A stretch of DNA of 64,000 nucleotides from Streptomyces sp. NBC_01428 (GTDB lineage: Bacteria > Actinomycetota > Actinomycetes > Streptomycetales > Streptomycetaceae), in the NCBI RefSeq assembly GCF_036231965.1, contig NZ_CP109499.1:4712001-4776000 (forward strand), in the 5' to 3' direction. The translations under genes were made by a program, and so were the position numbers. The notes below the pieces were generated by a model. That model had not been told where the DNA came from, did no database searches, and saw only the letters and a list, made by a program, of their open reading frames with translations. Below, piece after piece: positions 17,871-25,758 of the stretch; the first letter of the stretch is position 1, and each line of letters begins with the position of its first letter.

Positions 17871-18161
17871 ATGCGTCACTACGAAGTGATGGTCATCCTC
17901 GACCCCGATCTGGAGGAGCGCGCTGTCGCCCCCCTGATCGAGAACTTCCTCTCCGTCGTCCGTGAGGGCGCCGGAAAGGTCGAAAAGGTCGACACCTGGG
18001 GCCGTCGTCGTCTCTCGTACGAGATCAAGAAGAAGCCCGAGGGCATCTACTCGGTCATCGACCTGCAGGCCGAGCCTGCGGTCGTCAAGGAGCTCGACCG
18101 CCAGATGAACCTGAACGAGTCGGTCCTCCGGACCAAGGTCCTCCGTCCCGAGACCCACTGA
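17871..18161 (+). CDS. rpsF: 30S ribosomal protein S6
   Basis: 96 residues from ATG at 17871, with AAAGGAGG upstream. The S6 signature is clear from MRHYEVMVILDPDLEE at the N-terminus, through WGRRRLSYEIKKKPEGIY, to the LNESVLRTKVL strand near the C-terminus. First gene of the classical rpsF-ssb-rpsR-rplI cluster. Binds the central domain of 16S rRNA together with S18, encoded two genes downstream. Confidence 0.98.
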   Translation: MRHYEVMVILDPDLEERAVAPLIENFLSVVREGAGKVEKVDTWGRRRLSYEIKKKPEGIYSVIDLQAEPAVVKELDRQMNLNESVLRTKVLRPETH

Positions 18162-18237
18162 GCTTCCAGCTCAGCTGATCTCGGGCATCGAGTAGCAGCA
18201 CCAGCAGCCAGCAGCAAACCCGCCGAGAGGTACCCCC

Positions 18238-18846
18238 ATGGCAGGCGAGACCGTCATCACGGTTGTCGGCAATCTTGTCGACGACCCCGAGCTGCGCTTC
18301 ACCCCTTCCGGTGCGGCGGTCGCGAAGTTCCGTGTCGCGTCCACTCCCCGCACCTTCGACCGTCAGACCAACGAGTGGAAGGACGGCGAGAGCCTGTTCC
18401 TGACCTGCTCGGTCTGGCGTCAGGCGGCGGAGAACGTCGCAGAGTCGCTCACGCGAGGCATGCGCGTCATCGTGCAGGGCCGGCTGAAGCAGCGGTCCTA
18501 CGATGACCGTGAGGGCGTCAAGCGCACGGTCTACGAGCTGGACGTCGAGGAAGTCGGCGCCAGCCTGAAGAACGCCACGGCCAAGGTCACGAAGACCACG
18601 GGTCGAAGTGGCCAGGGCGGCCAGGGTGGTTACGGCGGCGGTGGCGGCGGCCAGCAGGGCGGTGGCTGGGGCGGTGGCTCCGGCGGCGCTCCGCAGGGCG
18701 GCGGCGCTCCCGCTGACGACCCCTGGGCGACCGGCGCTCCCGCCGGTGGCAACCAGGGCGGCGGCGGTGGCGGTGGCGGTTGGGGCGGAAACTCCGGCGG
18801 TGCCGGCGGTTCCGGCGGCGGCTACTCGGACGAGCCCCCCTTCTAG
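18238..18846 (+). CDS. ssb: Single-stranded DNA-binding protein
   Basis: 202 residues. The OB fold occupies about residues 1-115 (AGETVITVVGNLVDDPELRF, then TFDRQTNEWKDGESLFLTC and the later GMRVIVQGRL). A Gly/Gln-rich flexible linker follows (about 122-195), longer than in E. coli. The acidic protein-interaction tip ends in DEPPF. Essential replication and repair protein that coats single strands and recruits partners through the tip. It sits 76 bp after rpsF and 57 bp before rpsR, in the usual ribosomal cluster. Confidence 0.98.
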   Translation: MAGETVITVVGNLVDDPELRFTPSGAAVAKFRVASTPRTFDRQTNEWKDGESLFLTCSVWRQAAENVAESLTRGMRVIVQGRLKQRSYDDREGVKRTVYELDVEEVGASLKNATAKVTKTTGRSGQGGQGGYGGGGGGQQGGGWGGGSGGAPQGGGAPADDPWATGAPAGGNQGGGGGGGGWGGNSGGAGGSGGGYSDEPPF

Positions 18847-18903
18847 GCCCTCGGGCCGAGGGTGGGTCGTACCCCCACTTCTTGATCACACAGGAGATAC
18901 ACC

Positions 18904-19140
18904 ATGGCGAAGCCGCCTGTGCGCAAGCCGAAGAAGAAGGTCTGCGCTTTCTGCAAGGACAAGGTCACGTACGTGGACTACAAGGACACGAACATGCTGC
19001 GGAAGTTCATTTCCGACCGCGGCAAGATCCGTGCCCGCCGCGTGACCGGCAACTGCACGCAGCACCAGCGTGACGTCGCCACGGCTGTGAAGAACAGCCG
19101 TGAGATGGCGCTGCTGCCCTACACGTCCACCGCGCGATAA
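18904..19140 (+). CDS. rpsR: 30S ribosomal protein S18 (cysteine-containing form)
   Basis: 78 residues with KKKVCAFCKDK, TNMLRKFISDRGKI and VTGNCTQHQRDVATAVKNSR, diagnostic for S18. The CxxC at residues 15/18 plus Cys/His in GNCTQHQ suggests the zinc-binding C+ form. Streptomycetes usually also keep a C- paralog under zinc-dependent control elsewhere, which is not in this window. Partner of S6 in the 30S platform. Confidence 0.97.
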   Translation: MAKPPVRKPKKKVCAFCKDKVTYVDYKDTNMLRKFISDRGKIRARRVTGNCTQHQRDVATAVKNSREMALLPYTSTAR

Positions 19141-19158
19141 GGGAAGGGTGACCGACAA

Positions 19159-19605
19159 ATGAAGATCATCCTCACCCACGAGGTCTCCGGCCTCGGTGCC
19201 GCGGGCGACGTCGTCGACGTCAAGGACGGCTACGCTCGCAACTACCTGATCCCGCGGAACTTTGCGATCCGCTGGACCAAGGGCGGCGAGAAGGACGTCG
19301 AGCAGATTCGTCGTGCTCGCAAGATCCACGAGATCGCCACCATCGAGCAGGCCAACGAGATCAAGGCCCGCCTCGAAGGTGTCAAGGTCCGCCTGGCCGT
19401 TCGCTCCGGCGACGCCGGTCGTCTCTTCGGTTCCGTCACCCCGGCCGACGTCGCTTCGGCGATCAAGGCTTCCGGTGGCCCCGAGGTCGACAAGCGCCGC
19501 ATCGAGCTGGGCTCGCCCATCAAGACCCTGGGCGCCCACGAGACGTCCGTGCGTCTGCACCCCGAGGTTGCCGCCAAGGTCAACGTCGAGGTCGTCGCTG
19601 CCTGA
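19159..19605 (+). CDS. rplI: 50S ribosomal protein L9
   Basis: 148 residues with the N-terminal rRNA-binding domain MKIILTHEVSGLGAAGDVV and VKDGYARNYLIPRNFA, a long connecting helix (about 45-75), and the C-terminal domain (GRLFGSVTPADVASAI, LGSPIKTLGAHETSVRLH). Usual length. Last gene of the cluster, followed directly by a strong terminator. Confidence 0.98.
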   Translation: MKIILTHEVSGLGAAGDVVDVKDGYARNYLIPRNFAIRWTKGGEKDVEQIRRARKIHEIATIEQANEIKARLEGVKVRLAVRSGDAGRLFGSVTPADVASAIKASGGPEVDKRRIELGSPIKTLGAHETSVRLHPEVAAKVNVEVVAA

Positions 19606-19628
19606 GTGCAGCGCTCTGCATAGCTGAG

Positions 19629-19662
19629 AGAAGGGCCGCACCCCTCGGGGTGCGGCCCTTCT
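19629..19662. terminator. Terminator after rplI
   Basis: Exact 16-bp arms (AGAAGGGCCGCACCCC at 19629-19644 and its complement at 19647-19662), centred on TC. It begins 24 bp after the rplI stop. Confidence 0.88.
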
Positions 19663-19738
19663 GCGTTGCCGCGATCGGATCGTGGAGAAGCCGAGAGAAA
19701 CCGAGCGACCCGCCTGTGACGGAGTAGGGCGTTTCTGG

Positions 19739-19754
19739 TGTTTCACGTGAAACG
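19739..19754. other. parS site (left of a pair)
   Basis: TGTTTCACGTGAAACG: one terminal mismatch to the 16-bp consensus. It lies between the convergent rplI and MATE genes, with its centre 22 bp from the next site. Confidence 0.88.
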
Positions 19755-19784
19755 CGTCGTCGTTTCACGTGAAACGACGACGCG
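19753..19784. repeat. 32-bp perfect palindrome with a central parS site
   Basis: The arms 19753-19768 and 19769-19784 are exact complements. The inner 19761-19776 is CGTTTCACGTGAAACG, a parS with only the outermost pair changed. It is extended by GCGTCGT/ACGACGC and ends 11 bp before the MATE stop codon, so it may act as the MATE terminator in addition to ParB binding. Confidence 0.82.
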
Positions 19785-19794
19785 GTCAGCGCCG

Positions 19795-21132
19795 TCAGCG
19801 CGTTGCGCCCGTGACGATCCAGCGGCCCGAACGGGAACGCAGCCACAACGTCACCATGCGCATCGTCATCATCAGTGCCATGGCGCCCCAGAGTGCGGTC
19901 AGCCCGCCGCCGAGTACGGGGACGAGCAACGCGACGGGGGCGAAGACCGCCAGTGTCAGCAGCATCGCGCGCGCCAGATACGGGCCGTCCCCCGCGCCCA
20001 TCAGGACTCCGTCCAACACGAAGGCGACGCCGCAGATCGGCTGCACGAGAGCCACGACGACCAGCGCCGGCAGCGCCGTGTCCTGCACACCCGTGTCGCC
20101 GCTGAACAGCGGAAGGAACACGGAGCGGGTCGCCACGACCAGCAGACCGAGGACGATACCGGTGGCGATGCCCCACTGGATCATGCGTCGGCATGTCTCG
20201 CGGGCGCCGTGTGCGTCGCCCGCGCCCAGATAGCGACCGATGATGGCCTGGCCCGCTATGGCGATGGCGTCGAGAGCGAAGGCAAGCAGACTCCACAGCG
20301 ACAGGATGATCTGGTGCGCGGCCATGTCGGCGTCCCCCAGCCGGGCGGCGACGGCAGTGGCGATCAGCAGGATCGCCCTGAGCGACAGAGTACGGACGAG
20401 CAGGGGCGCCCCAGCCTGGGCGCAGGCGCGTATCCCGTCGGCATCCGGTCGAAGGGACGCGTCGTGTTTCCGGGCACCTCGCACGACGACGTAGAGATAG
20501 ACGGCCGCCATGGCCCACTGAGCGATGACGGTGCCCCAGGCGGAGCCGGCGATACCGAGGCCGACTCCATAGACGAGGAGTCCGTTGAGGGCAGCGTTGG
20601 CGACGAAGCCACCGACGGCGACATACAGCGGAGTCCTTGTGTCCTGAAGTCCGCGCAGCACTCCTGTTGCGGCGAGGACGACGAGCATGGCGGGAATGCC
20701 GAACGCCGAGATCCGGAGATACGTCGTTGCGTACGGAGCTGCGGTGTCGGAGGCGCCGAAGAGTGCCATCAAGGAAGGCGCCGTGGGGAGCGTGACGACG
20801 ATGACGGCCACACCGATGAGCAGGGCGAGCCAGATGCCGTCCATCCCCTGTTTGATCGCGGCTCCGAGATCACCCGCGCCGACGCGTCGCGCGACGGCGG
20901 CTGTGGTGGCGTAGGCGAGGAAGACGAAGACGCCGACCGCTGTCATGAGCAGCGCGGAGGCGACGCCGAGTCCGGCCAGTTGCGCAGTGCCCAGATGGCC
21001 GACGATGGCGCTGTCGGCCATGACGAAAAGAGGCTCGGCGACGAGTGCACCGAAGGCCGGGACGGCCAGCGCGACGATCTCTCGGTCATGCCGACGCCGG
21101 GCGGTCCGGGGTGCCGCGGGAGCCTGTGTCAT
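19795..21132 (-). CDS. MATE family efflux transporter (DinF type)
   Basis: 445 residues from ATG at 21132 (MTQAPAAPRTARRRHDR). Twelve helices in two homologous halves. MATE signatures include IVALAVPAFGALVAEPLFVMADSAIVGHLG (quoted in parts) in helix 1-2 and the second-half counterpart ILLIATAVAARLGDADMAAHQIILSLW. ATGVLRGLQDTRTPLYVAV is typical of DinF proteins. Predicted cation-coupled exporter of organic compounds, substrate unknown. Divergent from dnaB across about 460 bp rich in DnaA boxes. Confidence 0.93.
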   Translation of the reverse strand: MTQAPAAPRTARRRHDREIVALAVPAFGALVAEPLFVMADSAIVGHLGTAQLAGLGVASALLMTAVGVFVFLAYATTAAVARRVGAGDLGAAIKQGMDGIWLALLIGVAVIVVTLPTAPSLMALFGASDTAAPYATTYLRISAFGIPAMLVVLAATGVLRGLQDTRTPLYVAVGGFVANAALNGLLVYGVGLGIAGSAWGTVIAQWAMAAVYLYVVVRGARKHDASLRPDADGIRACAQAGAPLLVRTLSLRAILLIATAVAARLGDADMAAHQIILSLWSLLAFALDAIAIAGQAIIGRYLGAGDAHGARETCRRMIQWGIATGIVLGLLVVATRSVFLPLFSGDTGVQDTALPALVVVALVQPICGVAFVLDGVLMGAGDGPYLARAMLLTLAVFAPVALLVPVLGGGLTALWGAMALMMTMRMVTLWLRSRSGRWIVTGATR

Positions 21133-21320
21133 GAGCACCAATCTAATCTTCCACAGGTAAGAGATGCAATCCCAAAAGGACCCTTACTGTTGGGCTCGCT
21201 CGGCGTGTCGCCGCGGACCGTTCGAGCCGATCTTGATCCGGCAGGAAAAGTTTTTCTTCTGCACAACCGGTGGACGGTAAACGGGCAGGTCAGAGCTTGT
21301 TCTGTGAAAGAGGTGAGGGC

Positions 21321-21409
21321 TTGTTCACAGGGCTGTCCACCGAGTCGTGCACAGGTTTTGTGGGGTTCTCCACAGCATCGGGGCCGTCGTCCACATGGCC
21401 TGTGGATAA
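21321..21409. promoter_or_regulatory. Cluster of DnaA boxes upstream of dnaB
   Basis: Within 89 bp there are TTGTTCACA (21321-21329, one mismatch to TTGTCCACA), TTCTCCACA (21366-21374, one mismatch), TCGTCCACA (21387-21395, one mismatch) and TGTGGATAA (21401-21409, a perfect TTATCCACA on the other strand). A weaker CTGTCCACC is at 21333-21341. The whole 21133-21592 gap otherwise holds no gene. It includes an A/T-rich patch (AAAAGTTTTTC, 21246-21256). Likely roles are control of dnaB by DnaA, or titration of DnaA. Confidence 0.7.
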
Positions 21410-21592
21410 CCAGATTGGCTGACGGTGCCCGCGGGCCTAACGTGGTGCGGCGCCCGTTCTCTCCTCCGTCCTCGGAATCCACGCAAAACCGACGCGTGAG
21501 AACCGGAGTTGGGCAGCTCAGTTGTCAGTGCCGTGCCGTAGAAATAAGGGGCACGGCTAGGTCCGCTCCGGCGGACGGGAGGAGGTGGCTCG

Positions 21593-23068
21593 GTGAGTAT
21601 TTCCGAGCCCTTGGACGACCCCTGGGCGGACAGTGGTCCCAGTGATCGTCTGCCTTCGTCCCGCCAGCGTGGCAGCGGCGGCCGAGGCCGCGACGAGCAG
21701 CACGACCGCGATCGGGACAGCGGTTCGTGGGAGAGCGGCGGTTCGTCGTTCGAGCGCGTCCCCCCGCAGGACCTGGACGCCGAACAGTCCGTCCTGGGCG
21801 GCATGCTCCTGTCGAAGGACGCCATCGCCGACGTCGTCGAGGTCCTCAAGGGCCATGACTTCTACCGGCCGGCGCACGAGACGATCTACGGATCGATCCT
21901 CGACCTGTACGCGAAGGGCGAGCCCGCCGACCCCATCACGGTCGCGGCCGAACTCACCAAGCGCGGCGAGATCACCAAGGTCGGCGGCGCCCCGTATCTG
22001 CACACGCTGGTGCAGACCGTCCCCACCGCGGCGAACGCCGAGTACTACGCGGAGATCGTGCACGAGCGCGCGGTGCTCCGGCGTCTGGTCGAAGCGGGCA
22101 CCCGCATCACCCAGATGGGATACGCGGCCGACGGGGACGTCGACGAGATCGTCAACAGCGCCCAGGCCGAGATCTACGCCGTCACCGAGCAGCGCACCAC
22201 GGAGGACTATCTGCCGCTCGGCGACATCATGGAGGGCGCGCTCGACGAGATCGAGGCGATCGGATCGCGCTCGGGGGAGATGACCGGTGTGCCGACCGGG
22301 TTCACCGACCTCGATTCCCTCACGAACGGTCTGCACCCGGGTCAGATGATCATCATCGCGGCTCGTCCCGCCATGGGTAAGTCGACGCTCGCGCTGGACT
22401 TCGCCCGGGCCTGTTCGATCAAGCACAACATGCCGAGCGTGATCTTCTCGCTCGAAATGGGCCGCAACGAGATCGCGATGCGCCTGCTCTCCGCCGAGGC
22501 ACGCGTGGCGCTGCACCACATGCGGTCCGGCACGATGACCGACGAGGACTGGACCCGACTGGCCCGCCGTATGCCGGACGTGTCGGCTGCTCCCCTCTAC
22601 ATCGACGACTCCCCGAACCTGTCGATGATGGAGATCCGCGCCAAGTGCCGCCGCCTCAAGCAGCGCAGCGACCTGAAGCTCGTCATCATCGACTACCTCC
22701 AGCTGATGCAGTCGGGCGGCAAGCGTTCCGAGAGCCGTCAGCAGGAGGTCTCCGACATGTCGCGAAACCTGAAGCTCCTCGCCAAGGAGCTGGAGTTGCC
22801 GGTGATCGCGCTGTCGCAGCTGAACCGTGGTCCCGAGCAGCGCACCGACAAGAAGCCCATGGTCTCCGACCTGCGTGAATCCGGCTCCATCGAGCAGGAC
22901 GCGGACATGGTCATCCTGCTCCATCGCGAGGACGCGTACGAGAAGGAGTCACCGCGCGCCGGCGAGGCCGACATCATCGTCGGCAAGCACCGTAACGGCC
23001 CCACGGCCACGATCACGGTGGCCTTCCAGGGTCACTACTCCCGCTTCGTGGACATGGCACAGACCTGA
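21593..23068 (+). CDS. dnaB: Replicative DNA helicase DnaB
   Basis: 491 residues from GTG at 21593, with GGGAGGAGG upstream. The N-terminal about 50 residues are polar. The DnaB N-terminal helical domain begins PQDLDAEQSVLGGMLLSKDAI. The RecA-like C-terminal domain starts after DLDSLTNGLHPGQMIIIAARPAMGKST (Walker A ARPAMGKST at about residues 255-263). It continues with VIIDYLQLM (Walker B) and VIALSQLNRG, and ends with the DLRESGSIEQDAD and GKHRNGPT motifs. No intein interrupts it. Hexameric 5'-3' fork helicase. Confidence 0.98.
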   Translation: MSISEPLDDPWADSGPSDRLPSSRQRGSGGRGRDEQHDRDRDSGSWESGGSSFERVPPQDLDAEQSVLGGMLLSKDAIADVVEVLKGHDFYRPAHETIYGSILDLYAKGEPADPITVAAELTKRGEITKVGGAPYLHTLVQTVPTAANAEYYAEIVHERAVLRRLVEAGTRITQMGYAADGDVDEIVNSAQAEIYAVTEQRTTEDYLPLGDIMEGALDEIEAIGSRSGEMTGVPTGFTDLDSLTNGLHPGQMIIIAARPAMGKSTLALDFARACSIKHNMPSVIFSLEMGRNEIAMRLLSAEARVALHHMRSGTMTDEDWTRLARRMPDVSAAPLYIDDSPNLSMMEIRAKCRRLKQRSDLKLVIIDYLQLMQSGGKRSESRQQEVSDMSRNLKLLAKELELPVIALSQLNRGPEQRTDKKPMVSDLRESGSIEQDADMVILLHREDAYEKESPRAGEADIIVGKHRNGPTATITVAFQGHYSRFVDMAQT

Positions 23069-23140
23069 TCCGGAAGGCCGGCAGAGCCACGCCGGACATA
23101 TCCGCTCGACGTCCGGGGGCAGGGCGGGTGGACTGGTGCC

Positions 23141-24526
23141 ATGACGACACCTCAGGACGATCTCCTCCCCAGCACACGCCGAGCCCTTCTGCATCGCATC
23201 GCCCTCGCGCAGAGCGAGGGGCGGGCGCCATCACTCGTCGCGACGGTGGTCCGCGGCGGGAAGGCGGTCTGGCACGGAGCGCGGACTTCGGTGGACGGTC
23301 ACGGGCCGGACGGGAACGTGCAGTACCGGATCGGCTCCATCACCAAGACGTTCACGGCGGTGCTCGTACTCCGGCTGAGGGACGAGGGTCTCCTGGACCT
23401 CGGTGACCCGCTGGAGAAGCATCTCTCGGGTACGGGCGCGGGGGAGATCACCATCGCCCAACTCCTCGCGCACACAGGCGGATTGGCGGCCGAGTCGCCC
23501 GCGCCCTGGTGGGAACGCACACCCGGATCGCTCCGCCCCGGTCTGGCCGATGTGCTGGGCGAGCAGCCGTTCCGGCATCCGGTCGGCCGACGCCACCACT
23601 ACTCGAATCCCGGCTACACGCTGCTCGGTGCCCTCGTCGAGGAGGTACGGGGTGCCCCCTGGGAGGACGTGCTGCGCCGCGAAGTACTCGAACCACTCGG
23701 CCTGCACCGTACGAGTGGAGACCCGCAAGCCCCGCACGCGGGAGGCTGGGCGGTCCACCCCTGGGCCGACGCGATGATGCCCGAGCCCACGGAAGACCTC
23801 GGGCGCATGGCTCCGGCAGGGCAGCTCTGGTCCACCACGGGGGACCTGGCCCGCTTCGCCGCCTTCTTGATCGAGGGTGACGACCGGGTCCTGAGCGCCG
23901 AGTCGGTCCGGGAGATGCGGACGCCCGCGGCTCCCTCGGAGACCGCGGACCTGGCCGTGGGAACCAGCTACGGGCTCGCGATGCAGATCCTGCATCGTGA
24001 CGGACGGACCCTCGTCGGGCATTCCGGATCCCTGCCGGGCTTCCTTGCCGGGCTGGTGATCAGCGTGGACGACGACGTGGCGGCCGTCGTGCTGTCCAAC
24101 TGCACTTCGGGACCTCCCACGTTCGCCGTCGCCGCCGATCTGGTGCGGATCGTCGCGGAGGCCGAGCCGCGGATTCCCGAGCCTTGGCGGCCGATGGCCG
24201 AAGTCGACCGGGCGGTTCTGGAACTTGCGGGTCAGTGGTACTGGGGGACGCATCCCTTTGGCCTGCGGGTGCCGGTGACCGGCGGGCTGGTGCTAGGGCC
24301 ACTGTCGGGCATCGGCCGTGGCGCCCGCTTCAGGGCGAACGGCGACGGGACGTGGACCGGGCTCGACGGCTATTACGCGGGTGAGCTTCTACGGCCCGTC
24401 CGGCGGGATGACGGGTCGGTGAGCCACCTGGACCTCGGGTCGTTCGTGTTCACGCGTCAGCCGTACGACAAGGAGGCTCAGGTGCCCGGTGGAGTGGACG
24501 CGGCCGGCTGGCGAGGAATGAAGTAG
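23141..24526 (+). CDS. Serine hydrolase, beta-lactamase/PBP-like (class C fold)
   Basis: 461 residues. The penicillin-recognising triad is intact: S66-ITK-69, Y154-S-N156 and the KTG-equivalent H294-S-G296. The first about 350 residues match the beta-lactamase/esterase EstB/Pab87-type fold (YRIGSITKTFTAVLVLRL, LLAHTGGLA, YSNPGYTLLGALVEEV). The last about 100 residues form a separate beta-rich domain (LELAGQWYWGTHPFGLRV) seen in such peptidase or esterase relatives. No signal peptide is visible, so a cytoplasmic D-amino-acid peptidase or esterase is likelier than a secreted lactamase. It is followed by a palindromic parS element. Confidence 0.88.
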   Translation: MTTPQDDLLPSTRRALLHRIALAQSEGRAPSLVATVVRGGKAVWHGARTSVDGHGPDGNVQYRIGSITKTFTAVLVLRLRDEGLLDLGDPLEKHLSGTGAGEITIAQLLAHTGGLAAESPAPWWERTPGSLRPGLADVLGEQPFRHPVGRRHHYSNPGYTLLGALVEEVRGAPWEDVLRREVLEPLGLHRTSGDPQAPHAGGWAVHPWADAMMPEPTEDLGRMAPAGQLWSTTGDLARFAAFLIEGDDRVLSAESVREMRTPAAPSETADLAVGTSYGLAMQILHRDGRTLVGHSGSLPGFLAGLVISVDDDVAAVVLSNCTSGPPTFAVAADLVRIVAEAEPRIPEPWRPMAEVDRAVLELAGQWYWGTHPFGLRVPVTGGLVLGPLSGIGRGARFRANGDGTWTGLDGYYAGELLRPVRRDDGSVSHLDLGSFVFTRQPYDKEAQVPGGVDAAGWRGMK

Positions 24527-24539
24527 CCGCACCGTCGTG

Positions 24540-24573
24540 GAGGTGGCCTGTTTCACGTGAAACAGGCCACCTC
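24540..24573. repeat. 34-bp perfect palindrome with a central parS site
   Basis: Exact 17-bp arms (24540-24556 and 24557-24573). The core 24549-24564 is a perfect TGTTTCACGTGAAACA, extended by GAGGTGGCC/GGCCACCTC. It begins 13 bp after the serine hydrolase stop codon and lies between convergent genes, in the usual place of an intrinsic terminator. Confidence 0.88.
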
Positions 24574-24667
24574 TTCGCGTGGGTGAGCTGCGGAGCCTGC
24601 CTCTGTACCGCTGCATGTGCCGTACGGCGCCCACGAGGGGCGCGTTCAGGTGTCCCGGCTCCTCGGG

Positions 24668-25120
24668 TCAGAGCGCGAGCTTGAAGCCGACGTGGGAGGC
24701 CTCGAAGCCGAGCCGTTCGTAGAAGCGGTGGGCGTCGGTGCGGGAGGCGTCGGAGGTGAGCTGGACCAACTGGCAGCCCTGGCGGCGGGATTCATCGATC
24801 GCCCACTCGATGAGCTGTGTTCCGAGCCCACTGCCGCGTTCGTCGGCGTGAATGCGGACGGCCTCGATGATCGAGCGGGTCGCTCCCTTCCGGGAGAGCC
24901 CGGGAATCACCGTGAGCTGCAGAGTGCCGACGACGCGGCTCTCGCGGACGGCGACGACGAGGTGCTGGTTCGGGTCGGCACTCAGACGCTTCAGGGCGTC
25001 CAGGTACGGGGTCAGGTCGTCGGGCGATTCCCGCTGCGCTCCCAGCGGGTCGTCGGCCAGCATCGCGACGATGGCGTGCATGTCGTCGGCGACTGCGGCT
25101 CGTATTTCAAGATCTGCCAT
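24668..25120 (-). CDS. GNAT family N-acetyltransferase
   Basis: 150 residues. The fold is recognisable from EIRAAVADDMHAIVAML, through the acetyl-CoA pyrophosphate loop VRIHADERGSGLGTQLIEWA (R/Q-x-x-G-x-G/A form ERGSGLG), to the C-terminal RTDAHRFYERLGFEASHVGFKL. This end resembles small-molecule amine acetyltransferases. The start codon lies 9 bp downstream of the MarR gene's stop on the same strand, so the two are almost certainly co-transcribed. Substrate unknown. Confidence 0.9.
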   Translation of the reverse strand: MADLEIRAAVADDMHAIVAMLADDPLGAQRESPDDLTPYLDALKRLSADPNQHLVVAVRESRVVGTLQLTVIPGLSRKGATRSIIEAVRIHADERGSGLGTQLIEWAIDESRRQGCQLVQLTSDASRTDAHRFYERLGFEASHVGFKLAL

Positions 25121-25129
25121 GAGCGCACC

Positions 25130-25618
25130 CTACGAGGGCACGCCCACTGACGACATCGGCTGTACGGGCGCGTTCGCCGACTCCACGACGCGGACCAGCG
25201 GTGCCAGCTCCGGGACCTCGGCGGCGTCGTCGAGCGCCTCGCGGAGCGCGGCGTCGTTGGTCGGGCGTGCTGCGGTCAGCAGTTCCAGGCCCGCCTCGCT
25301 GACGTTCGTGTAGATGCCACGGCGGTCGGTCGGGCAGAGATAGCGGGCGAGCAGCCCTCGGTCCTCGAGCCGGGTGACCAGGCGGGTGGTGGCGCTCTGG
25401 CTGAGCACGACCGCGTCCGCGACCTGCTTCATCTGCAGATGGCCTCCCTCACCGTCGTGCTGTCGGCTGAGCACGTCGAGCAGGGAGTACTCGCGCACGC
25501 TGAGTCCGTGATGGGCCTGCAGGGCCCGCTCGATGTGCGCCTCGATCCTCCCGTGCAGCAAGGAGAGGGCGCACCATCCCTGAGCGAGGGCGGTGAGCGC
25601 GGGGTCCGTGGCTGTCAT
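25130..25618 (-). CDS. MarR family transcriptional regulator
   Basis: 162 residues from ATG at 25618, with GGAGGAAAC upstream. The winged-helix core is typical: HHGLSVREYSLLDVLSR, LQMKQVADAVVLSQSATTRLVTRLEDRGLLAR and CPTDRRGIYTNVSEAGLELL, the DxRG wing. Divergent from an MFS exporter gene across 140 bp containing repeated TTGCA/TGCAA and ATAGCCCGC elements. Likely an autoregulated repressor of that exporter, released by an unknown ligand. Confidence 0.93.
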   Translation of the reverse strand: MTATDPALTALAQGWCALSLLHGRIEAHIERALQAHHGLSVREYSLLDVLSRQHDGEGGHLQMKQVADAVVLSQSATTRLVTRLEDRGLLARYLCPTDRRGIYTNVSEAGLELLTAARPTNDAALREALDDAAEVPELAPLVRVVESANAPVQPMSSVGVPS

Positions 25619-25667
25619 GACGTTTCCTCCGTCCCGGAGCGGCTGAAACCAGGATAGAGCACGAACG

Positions 25668-25711
25668 CAATAGCCCGCTGTTGCATATAGCCCGCGTCTG
25701 CAACTATTGTG
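25668..25711. promoter_or_regulatory. Candidate MarR operator region between marR and MFS genes
   Basis: A 9-bp direct repeat ATAGCCCGC (25670-25678 and 25687-25695) is interleaved with TTGCATATAG (25681-25690) and TGCAACTATTG (25700-25710). TTGCA/TGCAA and CAATAG/CTATTG form an imperfect dyad. The position between divergent regulator and target fits a MarR operator. The exact footprint is not determined. Confidence 0.5.
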
Positions 25712-25758
25712 GGCGCACGCTAAGCGCTCCTGCAATCTTCTGGAAGGTGTATCCCACC

